This document shows, in pieces, positions 6,204 through 12,762 of a DNA stretch of 13,609 nt. The notes below the pieces were generated by a model that saw only the letters and a program-made list of their open reading frames with translations, did no database searches and was not told the origin of the DNA. The first letter of the stretch is position 1. The number at the start of each line of letters is the position of its first letter. The DNA comes from Paracoccaceae bacterium. GTDB taxonomy: Bacteria > Pseudomonadota > Alphaproteobacteria > Rhodobacterales > Rhodobacteraceae. A program made the position numbers and the translations under genes. Location: NCBI GenBank assembly GCA_013214715.1, contig JABSSB010000158.1:1-13609 (forward strand), given 5' to 3'.

Positions 6204-7811
6204 TTAATTTGCCTGTCGGCGCAGGAAGGCAGGGATTTCAATCTTGTCTTCGTTCTCGTCTGACGTAGCGTCAAAATGAGTGGGCGCAGGCCGCACTCGC
6301 GGAGCCGCCTGAGCCGGTTGCGGCGCCACAGTCCGGGCCTGGCGTTCGGGCTGATCCGAGGCCGAGCCAGTCATCCGGTTGATCAGGGAATTCAGACCGA
6401 AACCGCGCTTTTCTTCCACCGGCGGCTCAGACGCACGGCTGCCAAGTTCTGCCGGGCCAAGACCAATGCCTTCGCCTTTGCCGGTGCGCTCTGTGTCGCG
6501 CAGAGCCTGCAGGCTGACGCGCGGTTCAGCGGCTGCAGCGACCTGCGTTTGCGGTTCGTCATATGTATCAACGCGCGGCTCAAAGGCTGGCACATCCGGA
6601 GTATAGGCCGGGGGCGGCAGATCATCGTTTTCATCCACCTGCGGCGTGTCGATCACGGCGAAGAGGTTTGGCTCTTCACCCTCGGGGCTGTCATCAACCA
6701 TGGCGACGGCTGGCTCTTCCACCACCTCAGGCGCAGGCTCAACCACGCTGGCGGCGAGGTCGGTCTTGCGCTCTTCAACGCTGACGGTTTGGCGCAGCGG
6801 CGCGGCCATCGACCGGCGCGGCATCGGCGTATCGGCGGCAGAGGTGCTGGCATCAATTCCCGTGGCCACAACCGACACGCGCATTGCACCTTCCATGGCC
6901 GTATCCAGCGTGGAGCCGACGATTATATTGGCGTCCGGGTCCACCTCTTCGCGGATGCGATTGGCGGCTTCGTCCAGCTCAAACAGCGTCAGGTCATGCG
7001 CGCCGGTGATGTTGATCAGCACGCCCTTCGCGCCCTTGAGCGAGATTTCGTCGAGCAGCGGGTTGGCGATGGCTTTCTCTGCGGCCTGAATGGCGCGATC
7101 TTCGCCTTCGGCCTCGCCCGTGCCCATCATCGCCTTGCCCATTTCGTCCATCACGGCGCGAACATCGGCAAAGTCGAGGTTTATCAGACCGGGGCGCACC
7201 ATCAGGTCGGTGACGCCTTTGACACCCTGGTAGAGCACGTCATCGGCCAGGCTGAACGCTTCAGTAAAGGTGGTCTTTTCGGTCGCCAGCCGGAACAGGT
7301 TCTGGTTGGGGATGATGATGAGCGTATCGACCACGCGCTGCAGTTCTTCCACACCCTCTTCGGCCTGGCGCATTCGCTTGGCACCTTCGAACTGGAAGGG
7401 TTTGGTCACGACGCCAACGGTCAGGACACCCAGTTCCCGCGCGGCCTGCGCGATGATGGGCGCAGCCCCAGTACCGGTGCCACCGCCCATACCAGCCGTG
7501 ATGAAGCACATATGTGCGCCCGTCAGGTGATCGACGATCTGTTCGATACTTTCTTCGGCAGCGGCAGCGCCAACCGTGGCGCGGGCGCCAGCGCCCAAAC
7601 CTTCGGTGATCTTGGCGCCCAGTTGGATCCGGCTGTCGGACGCGTTCTGCGCCAGCGCCTGCGCGTCGGTATTCGCTACTACGAAATCCACGCCTTCAAG
7701 CTGCTTTTCGATCATGTTGTTGACGGCATTGCCGCCCGCGCCGCCCACGCCAAACACAGTGATACGGGGTTTCAAATCGTCCTGATGAGGCATCGAAAGG
7801 TTAAGGGTCAT
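6204..7811 (-). CDS. ftsZ: Cell division protein FtsZ
   Basis: FtsZ is the tubulin-like GTPase that polymerises into the division ring. From ATG 7811 the protein has 535 residues. The nucleotide-binding segment GVGGAGGNAV is at 21-30, the tubulin signature GGGTGTG at 109-115, and the T7 loop NLDFAD at 211-216 with the acidic residues that trigger GTP hydrolysis in the next subunit. The conserved core ends near 319. About 200 residues of Pro-, Glu- and Ala-rich linker follow, then the C-terminal peptide DKIEIPAFLRRQAN (522-535) that binds FtsA and other partners. The linker makes it much longer than E. coli FtsZ (383), as in other alphaproteobacteria. A start ten codons upstream (7841) adds MRAGSTGGPK, which has no family counterpart; ATG 7811 has AGGCGGA just upstream. 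A 196-base gap to ftsA suggests an internal promoter, and a strong terminator follows. Confidence 0.97.
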   Translation of the reverse strand: MTLNLSMPHQDDLKPRITVFGVGGAGGNAVNNMIEKQLEGVDFVVANTDAQALAQNASDSRIQLGAKITEGLGAGARATVGAAAAEESIEQIVDHLTGAHMCFITAGMGGGTGTGAAPIIAQAARELGVLTVGVVTKPFQFEGAKRMRQAEEGVEELQRVVDTLIIIPNQNLFRLATEKTTFTEAFSLADDVLYQGVKGVTDLMVRPGLINLDFADVRAVMDEMGKAMMGTGEAEGEDRAIQAAEKAIANPLLDEISLKGAKGVLINITGAHDLTLFELDEAANRIREEVDPDANIIVGSTLDTAMEGAMRVSVVATGIDASTSAADTPMPRRSMAAPLRQTVSVEERKTDLAASVVEPAPEVVEEPAVAMVDDSPEGEEPNLFAVIDTPQVDENDDLPPPAYTPDVPAFEPRVDTYDEPQTQVAAAAEPRVSLQALRDTERTGKGEGIGLGPAELGSRASEPPVEEKRGFGLNSLINRMTGSASDQPERQARTVAPQPAQAAPRVRPAPTHFDATSDENEDKIEIPAFLRRQAN

Positions 7812-7931
7812 CTTCGGTCCGCCTGTACTGCCAGCCCGCATTTTCCGGGCATTGTTTTGATGATTTGCTCAACTTTATTGGGGCTAGCGTAACGCGGTGA
7901 TGCGCAAAGGTCACCAAAAAATTACCAATTC

Positions 7932-7960
7932 ATCGCAAAATCTGCCTTTTATCTTGTCAA
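7932..7960 (-). promoter_or_regulatory. Possible ftsZ promoter
   Basis: On the minus strand, in the ftsA-ftsZ gap, a perfect -35 box TTGACA (7960-7955) is followed after 17 bases by TGCGAT (7937-7932), a weak -10 match. It lies about 120 bases before the ftsZ start. The surrounding sequence is AT-rich compared with the genes, and 196 bases is a large gap within a cluster that is otherwise compact. ftsZ often has its own promoters. No CtrA-type TTAA-N7-TTAA site or GANTC site was found in this gap. Confidence 0.4.
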
Positions 7961-8007
7961 AACCCGCCTGATCTGGAAACGGGCACAAGATGTTGCGAAG
8001 TTAGCGC

Positions 8008-9348
8008 TCACCAGTTCTGTCGGAACCAGGTCATGGCCCGCGCCAGTGACCGCCCGCCAAAGCCCTGGCTGGGCATCTGGAAGTGCCAGAACTCATCCTG
8101 CGGATGCGCGGCAAAGAGCGTCAGACCAACCGCCGCCGAAAACCCCGGACCCGTAATCGCCTGCGGCATCCCTGCAACGCGCAACGGCCGACCAAGCCGC
8201 ACCTGCTGACCGAGAATGCGCGAGGCCAGACCATCCAGGCCAGGGATCTGGCTGGCGCCGCCTGTGAGAACGATCTGCTGGCTGGGCAAATAGCCGAAAT
8301 GCGCGGCATCCAGCCGGGCTTTGACTTCTTCCAGAATCTCTTCGACGCGGGGGCGGATGATGCCGATCAGTTCGGCGCGTGTCGCTCGGCGACGGTCGTG
8401 ATGCCAGTCACCGCTATCGCCGCCCAGTTCGATGACTTCGCGGTCATCCATGCCCGTCGGCTCGACCCCGCCATGCAGGGTTTTCAGGCGTTCTGCATCG
8501 GTGAGGGGGATATTCAGCCCCTGATGTATGTCACGGGTGACATGATCGCCGCCCATCGCCACGGCATCCGCGCAAATCATGTGCTTTTTCAAGAAGATCG
8601 ACAGCGACGTCGTCCCACCCCCGAAATCGATGCAGGCGGCTCCCAGTTCCTGCTCATCTTCGACCAAGGCCGAGAGCCCTGCGGCATAGGCAGATGTTGT
8701 CAGGCCAGCCAGTTCAAGATCGCAGCGTTTGATGCAATAGGCCAGATTGGCCACGGCCGTGGCATCCACCGTCAGCAGATGCATATCGACGGTCAGGGTC
8801 TGCCCCAACTGCCCGCGCGGATCGACAAGGCCGGATCGGTGGTCGAGGGCGAAATTCACCGGCTGTGCGTGCATAACATGCCGTCCTTCGCCGGTTTCGG
8901 GCATATGGCACGAGGCTAAGACGCGCGAAATTTCATGTTCAGACACCACGCTTTCTTCAAGCGCAACAGTGCCATCGACCCCGTAGGAACGCGGCGCGGC
9001 CCCCGCAAAGCTGGCGATCACGTGATCTACTCGCGTGTCGGCCATTTTCTGCGCTGTCTGAACAGCTGTGCGAATGGCACGTTCGGTTTCCGGCATGGCG
9101 TTGACCTCACCAAAGCGCACACCGCGCGACATGGTGGTGCCCACGCCGATCACCCGGAAGCTGGGCTGTCCGCCCATCGATCCGACGCCGCCATTGCGCA
9201 CGCCCCGCGCCGCGCCGTCGATGCGCAGCACAAGGCAGGTCACCTTGGATGTGCCCACATCCAACACCGCGATCACCCCGCGCTGCAGCGCCTGTTCGCG
9301 CAAGCTGCGCATGGCCCGTTGTGATTGATACAGCCCACCGCTTGTCAT
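8008..9348 (-). CDS. ftsA: Cell division protein FtsA
   Basis: FtsA is an actin-like ATPase that ties FtsZ filaments to the cytoplasmic membrane and recruits later divisome proteins. The 446-residue product has the actin-fold phosphate-1 motif VLDVGTSK at 28-35, phosphate-2 DFGGGTT at 241-247, and the adenosine motif TGGASQIPG at 362-370. The last residues (GRSLARAMTWFRQNW, from about 432) form the basic amphipathic helix that anchors FtsA in the membrane. A Gly- and Asp-rich stretch near 305-325 looks like a loop insertion relative to the E. coli protein (420 residues). The ATG lies only four bases after the ftsQ TGA, with AAGGA overlapping the ftsQ end as ribosome-binding site, so translation is probably coupled to ftsQ. 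The N-terminal YQSQRAMR leader before the actin fold resembles that of other Rhodobacterales proteins. Confidence 0.96.
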   Translation of the reverse strand: MTSGGLYQSQRAMRSLREQALQRGVIAVLDVGTSKVTCLVLRIDGAARGVRNGGVGSMGGQPSFRVIGVGTTMSRGVRFGEVNAMPETERAIRTAVQTAQKMADTRVDHVIASFAGAAPRSYGVDGTVALEESVVSEHEISRVLASCHMPETGEGRHVMHAQPVNFALDHRSGLVDPRGQLGQTLTVDMHLLTVDATAVANLAYCIKRCDLELAGLTTSAYAAGLSALVEDEQELGAACIDFGGGTTSLSIFLKKHMICADAVAMGGDHVTRDIHQGLNIPLTDAERLKTLHGGVEPTGMDDREVIELGGDSGDWHHDRRRATRAELIGIIRPRVEEILEEVKARLDAAHFGYLPSQQIVLTGGASQIPGLDGLASRILGQQVRLGRPLRVAGMPQAITGPGFSAAVGLTLFAAHPQDEFWHFQMPSQGFGGRSLARAMTWFRQNW

Positions 9349-9352
9349 CGGT

Positions 9353-10267
9353 TCATCCTTCGCTTGCCACCGGCACGCCGGTCGGCTTTGTCTCTGTGTC
9401 GTCTTCAGCCACCGGCTCTGGCAGGGCCAAGCGGCGCAAGGTGGGCCGCGACGGCAGGCGCATGTCTACATGGCTGACCGCGTAATCCAGAACCTGATCC
9501 TGTGCCTGCAAATGAATCACTTGTTGCAGCGCTGCGACCGGGCCTTGCGTGGGCAGAAGAATGCGTTGATCCTGATCGAGCACCAGATCCCAGCGCCTTT
9601 CGCCCACACGCACCAACCCGCGCAGCCGATCCTGCAAGGGCCGCGCTGCCGCCAGCACGCGCAGCGCCTCATCAACATGCGGCTGCACGCCTTCGCCCGC
9701 CACGAGCGGCAGATGCGGATAGGCGGCCCTGCTGGAGATATCGGCGATAGAGACACCATCTTCATCCAGCAATTCAACCCCGCTGGCGCGGCGCCAGACC
9801 AGCACCGGCTGGCGTTCGACCACGTCGACCTGCAAAATCCCCGCCGGGCGAATGCGCAGATGCACCTGTTTGACCGGGCGCGCCTCCTGCAACCGGGCGC
9901 GCAGCGCCTCCAAATCCAGATCAAAGGAGGATGTCGGCAGATCAAGCTGTGCAGTCACGCGGATTTCGTCGGCCAAAGCAGGCGAGGCTCCATCGATGGC
10001 CAGCAGATTGACCATGAATTCGGGGCGTTCCTGCACTTGCACGACCAGCGCGCGCATCTCGCCCAGCAGCATCTCGCGCCGCTCCTCATGGCCGAGCAAC
10101 AGGGCCAGCCCACCCGCCAGCACCATAAGAGGCAGGCCACGCCGCAGAAACAGCCGCATCAAAGGCGACAGCATCCAGCGATTGACCCGATAGGCAAGCC
10201 GCGAGGGCGCCGGATCGCGGCGACGCGGTTCAAGCTTTTTGGGCGCCTGAGTTCTCACCGATCGCAT
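9353..10267 (-). CDS. ftsQ: Cell division protein FtsQ
   Basis: FtsQ is a bitopic inner-membrane protein that links early and late divisome components through FtsB and FtsL. From ATG 10267 the protein has 304 residues: a basic cytoplasmic N terminus with an Arg/Lys-rich patch (residues 1-43), one membrane helix (about 44-59, GLPLMVLAGGLALLLG), a POTRA domain (about 84-152, with FMVNLLAIDGAS and LQVDVVERQPVLVW) and the FtsQ/DivIB beta domain after it. The C-terminal tail is acidic and Pro/Thr-rich. A TTG at 10294 would add nine residues, but ATG 10267 has GGAGG at exactly seven bases and is preferred. The gene overlaps ddl by 13 bases and ends four bases before ftsA, so ddl, ftsQ and ftsA are probably translationally coupled. 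Sequence is divergent, as usual for FtsQ; domain order and position make the call firm. Confidence 0.94.
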   Translation of the reverse strand: MRSVRTQAPKKLEPRRRDPAPSRLAYRVNRWMLSPLMRLFLRRGLPLMVLAGGLALLLGHEERREMLLGEMRALVVQVQERPEFMVNLLAIDGASPALADEIRVTAQLDLPTSSFDLDLEALRARLQEARPVKQVHLRIRPAGILQVDVVERQPVLVWRRASGVELLDEDGVSIADISSRAAYPHLPLVAGEGVQPHVDEALRVLAAARPLQDRLRGLVRVGERRWDLVLDQDQRILLPTQGPVAALQQVIHLQAQDQVLDYAVSHVDMRLPSRPTLRRLALPEPVAEDDTETKPTGVPVASEG

Positions 10268-11175
10268 GAGGCGTCCTCCACCATCCAGGCGCAAAGCTGG
10301 CCAAAGCTCAGGCCCACAGCCTGCGCCTGTTCGGGCGTGAGGGAGGTCGGCGTCATCCCCGGCTGCGTGTTGGTTTCCAGTGCGTAAAGCCCATCAGTCT
10401 TGCGCACCTCATCCCAGCGGAAATCCGTGCGGCTGACCCCGCGACAGCCCAAAGCCTCATGCGCGCGCAGAGCCCAGTTGAGACAGGTTTGGGTGATCTC
10501 TTCCGGCAGGTCCGCCGGAACGATGTGGTAAGACCCGCCCGGCGCATATTTCGCGTCATAATCATACCAGCCATCAGTGAAAATCTCGGTCACGGCGAGA
10601 GGACGGCCGCCCATGACGGTCACTGTCAGCTCCCGCCCCGGAACATAGGTTTCGACCATGACCTGATCGGGCATCGCGTCCGACAGGCGTGGCGGACGGT
10701 TGGCCCCGTCGGAGACGATGTAGATCCCGACAGAGGAGCCTTCGTTATTGGGTTTGACCACATAGGGCGCTGCCATGACGTGATCGGCCTCAACCGCGTC
10801 GCGGTCGAACAGGCCCGACTCCGCCACACGCACGCCCGCTTCTGCGAGCACTTTCTTCGATTTCTGCTTGTCCATCGCCAGAGCCGAGGCCAGCACGCCG
10901 GAATGCGTGTATGGCAGGCGCAACCATTCCAGCAGGCCTTGGACGCAGCCATCTTCGCCCCAGCGGCCATGCAACGCATTGAACACCACATCGGGCGCGG
11001 CCTCTTGCAGACGCGTGACCAGATCGGGGCCGGCATCGACCTCGATCACTTCATAGCCTTCTCCCCGCAGCGCTGCGGCGCATTCGCGCCCCGTCGACAG
11101 CGACACCTCCCGTTCGGAAGACGGGCCGCCCATCAGGACCGCAACGCGGGGGAGTGATCCGCTCGACCGTTCCAC
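10255..11175 (-). CDS. ddl: D-alanine--D-alanine ligase
   Basis: Ddl joins two D-Ala molecules with ATP in the cytoplasm; the dipeptide ends the peptidoglycan stem. The 306-residue product equals the length of E. coli DdlB. Visible ATP-grasp features are GGPSSEREVS at 16-25 (Glu21 matching E. coli Glu15 at the first D-Ala site), His69-Gly70 in NALHGRWGEDG, Lys in MDKQKSK, the ATP-contact segment VVKPNNEGSSVG, and LETNTQPGMT at 266-275 with the metal-binding Glu267 and Asn269. The start is GTG at 11175 with GAGG seven bases upstream; an ATG at 11188-11190 is out of frame. The gene overlaps ftsQ by 13 bases and follows murB after 119 bases. This gap contains a perfect TTGACA on the minus strand (11223-11218) but no good -10 element, so an internal promoter is possible yet unproven. 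Confidence 0.97.
   Translation of the reverse strand: MERSSGSLPRVAVLMGGPSSEREVSLSTGRECAAALRGEGYEVIEVDAGPDLVTRLQEAAPDVVFNALHGRWGEDGCVQGLLEWLRLPYTHSGVLASALAMDKQKSKKVLAEAGVRVAESGLFDRDAVEADHVMAAPYVVKPNNEGSSVGIYIVSDGANRPPRLSDAMPDQVMVETYVPGRELTVTVMGGRPLAVTEIFTDGWYDYDAKYAPGGSYHIVPADLPEEITQTCLNWALRAHEALGCRGVSRTDFRWDEVRKTDGLYALETNTQPGMTPTSLTPEQAQAVGLSFGQLCAWMVEDASCDR
10275..10279 (-). promoter_or_regulatory. Ribosome-binding site of ftsQ inside ddl
   Basis: GGAGG on the minus strand, inside the last codons of ddl, lies seven bases before ATG 10267-10265. It decides the ftsQ start against the upstream in-frame TTG at 10294 and supports ddl-ftsQ translational coupling. Confidence 0.7.
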
Positions 11176-11294
11176 TCCGTTGCCTCATGTTCCCGGAGGT
11201 TGTCCCCCGTGGTTTTGTCAATGAAACCGGGCGGTTGTTGTTTTTGCCTGCCCTGCCCGGCTTGTGCTGTTCTGGCGTCTCTCTGGCCCGTTGC
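11176..11294 (-). other. murB-ddl intergenic region
   Basis: This 119-base gap is larger than the others in the upstream cluster. On the minus strand it holds a perfect TTGACA (11223-11218), a purine-rich stretch with CAAAAACAACAACC, a weak hairpin (CGGGG, six bases, CTCCG) and the GAGG ribosome-binding site of ddl at 11186-11183. No intrinsic terminator is visible, so read-through from murB is likely. No small gene is supported. Confidence 0.35.
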
Positions 11295-12218
11295 TTAAGG
11301 CGTGGGCTCTCCGATGCGCCTGATTTCCCATTGTAGCTGGTGGCCGGATGTTTCGTAAACCTTTTTCCGGACCTTTTCGCCCAAGGCTTCCAATTCAGCG
11401 GCTGTTGCGCCGCCGGCATTGGTGAGGAAGTTGGGGTGTTTTTCGTTCATAACCGCCCCACCCAGCCGCGCGCCGCGCAGGCCCGCCTCGTCAATCAGCT
11501 TCCATGCCTTGAGGTCCATCACGTCATCTGCGCGCCCGGTCGAGGAAAACCCGGCCGGGTTGCGGAAGGTGCTGCCGGCAGTGCGGTCTTTGGTCGGCTG
11601 CGAGGCGTCGCGGCGCGCAAGCTGGTCCTGCATAAGGGCGTGCAAAGCCTCCGGCTCGCCCTTGGGCGCGCGGAAGGTTGCTGAGACCAGAACCGCGCCC
11701 TTGGGCAGGTCGGACTGACGATAGGCAAGGTTGAGCGCCTGCGCAGGCCTATCGGTCACGGTGCCGTCGCGCAGAACGAGCGTGACGCTCTCCAGAGCGT
11801 CTGCGACATAGGTGCCATAGCAGCCCGCATTCATCGCCACCGCCCCGCCAATCGCTCCGGGGATGGTGCGCAGGAAGGTCAGGTCAAGCCCAGCCTCAGC
11901 GGCTTTGCGAGCCACATGCGCGTCCAGTGCCGCCGCGCCCGCGGTCACGCGGTCACCGTCCACGGTGATGGCGTTAAAGCCACGCCCCAGCCGGATCACC
12001 ACGGCGCGGATGCCGCCATCGCGCACGATCAGGTTTGATCCCACGCCGATGGGCACCACCGGCACGCTTGGGTCGAGCGCGGCGACAAACCCGGACAGAT
12101 CGTCCAGATCGGCCGGTTGAAACAGCCAATCCGCAGGCCCGCCCACGCGCAGCCATGTCAGATCGGCCAAGGGGCGGTCGGCGGTCAGCGTGCCGCGGGG
12201 GGTGGGAAAATCAGTCAT
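11295..12218 (-). CDS. murB: UDP-N-acetylenolpyruvoylglucosamine reductase MurB
   Basis: MurB is the FAD enzyme that reduces UDP-GlcNAc-enolpyruvate to UDP-MurNAc with NADPH in the cytoplasm. The 307-residue length fits the shorter type II enzymes. FAD-binding motifs are TWLRVGGPAD at 21-30, GVGSNLIVRDGG at 58-69 and IPGAIGGAVAMNAGCYG at 119-135. The proton-donor serine is in AGSTFRNP (Ser216), and the catalytic Glu near the C terminus is probably Glu298 in WEIRRIG. The start ATG 12218 is preceded by no obvious Shine-Dalgarno sequence; the nearest AGGA is about 25 bases away, so translation may depend on the upstream genes. It lies 45 bases after the second DUF2484-like gene and 119 bases before ddl. 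murC, the usual upstream neighbour, is not seen in the window. Confidence 0.97.
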   Translation of the reverse strand: MTDFPTPRGTLTADRPLADLTWLRVGGPADWLFQPADLDDLSGFVAALDPSVPVVPIGVGSNLIVRDGGIRAVVIRLGRGFNAITVDGDRVTAGAAALDAHVARKAAEAGLDLTFLRTIPGAIGGAVAMNAGCYGTYVADALESVTLVLRDGTVTDRPAQALNLAYRQSDLPKGAVLVSATFRAPKGEPEALHALMQDQLARRDASQPTKDRTAGSTFRNPAGFSSTGRADDVMDLKAWKLIDEAGLRGARLGGAVMNEKHPNFLTNAGGATAAELEALGEKVRKKVYETSGHQLQWEIRRIGEPTP

Positions 12219-12263
12219 GGCGCGGGTCTAGGCCAGAGCGATCCTGCACGCCAGAGCAAAGCG

Positions 12264-12515
12264 TCAGATCCCGATCTGACGCCGCGCCCAGCGGGTCAGG
12301 AAGATCACAGGCCAGCGCAGGATCGACATGGCTGCCACAAGGATCACCAACGCCAAAAGCCAGCCATGCTGCCACCAGACCCAGACCAGAATGGGCAAAC
12401 CCATCGCGATCAACGCATAAGCAAAGCGCCAGTGATGATCCCGGCTGGGCAAAAGCGCCCCGCAATTGGCCACCACGCCCCAAAGGGCCGCCCAGAAGAC
12501 CGATTGGTCAAGCAT
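12264..12515 (-). CDS. Small membrane protein, DUF2484-like (second of a pair)
   Basis: The 83-residue product is of unknown function. It has about three hydrophobic segments (near residues 5-22, 33-49 and 51-66) with Trp-rich turns and ends with a basic tail (LTRWARRQIG), suggesting a small inner-membrane protein. It resembles its upstream neighbour across the full length: both share LW-VVA, ALLP-R, a central proline (P-L), a Gly followed by an AL segment, S-x-x-R-x-P and a basic C terminus. Its ATG lies inside the end of that gene, an 8-base overlap, so the two are surely co-translated. It precedes murB by 45 bases. Proteins of this kind are found next to murB in Rhodobacterales, from memory of the family; a link to cell-wall synthesis is only inferred from position. 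Confidence 0.8.
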   Translation of the reverse strand: MLDQSVFWAALWGVVANCGALLPSRDHHWRFAYALIAMGLPILVWVWWQHGWLLALVILVAAMSILRWPVIFLTRWARRQIGI

Positions 12516-12762
12516 CGTGGCGTCCTTTCACCCGGCCCCAGCCGCGCCGTGCGAAGTAGCGCAGCGGATTGCGGAACATCGACAGGAAGGCCAGCAAAGC
12601 AGCCAGCGCGACCCAAAGCCCGAACTCCATCCCCAGCAGCACGATCAGAACCGGGGCCAGCACCAAAAGCGTCACGCCCGGCACAAACTGACGCCGCATC
12701 GGCAGCAGGGCCGTCAGGGTCGCGGCGACCACCCAAAGCCCGCAAATCGTGATCAGGACCAT
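12508..12762 (-). CDS. Small membrane protein, DUF2484-like (first of a pair)
   Basis: The 84-residue product of unknown function begins at ATG 12762. It has three hydrophobic segments (about 2-21, 27-45 and 48-62) and a conserved-looking end, FRNPLRYFARRGWGR, followed by a basic cytoplasmic-type tail. I recognise this as the DUF2484 family, usually found between murC and murB in Rhodobacterales. The longer in-frame start at 12822 would overlap the permease by 70 bases and add twenty non-hydrophobic residues, so the shorter form is chosen. Its ATG overlaps the permease stop by ten bases and its stop overlaps the next gene by eight, so all three are probably translated as a chain. Confidence 0.82.
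   Translation of the reverse strand: MVLITICGLWVVAATLTALLPMRRQFVPGVTLLVLAPVLIVLLGMEFGLWVALAALLAFLSMFRNPLRYFARRGWGRVKGRHDA

Noticed and set aside
6276..7892. 538-codon open frame on the + strand opposite ftsZ
   Set aside because: It is a mirror frame of a high-GC gene. Its translation is rich in His, Arg and Gly with no domain, and ftsZ is certain on the other strand.
9470..10387. 305-codon open frame on the + strand opposite ftsQ and ddl
   Set aside because: It spans the end of one real gene and nearly all of another, is rich in Gln, His and Arg, and has no recognisable fold.
11051..11419. 122-codon minus-strand frame bridging murB and ddl, with an ATG next to the ddl start
   Set aside because: It overlaps the ends of two certain genes in another frame, and the low-complexity Arg- and Pro-rich translation has no family resemblance.
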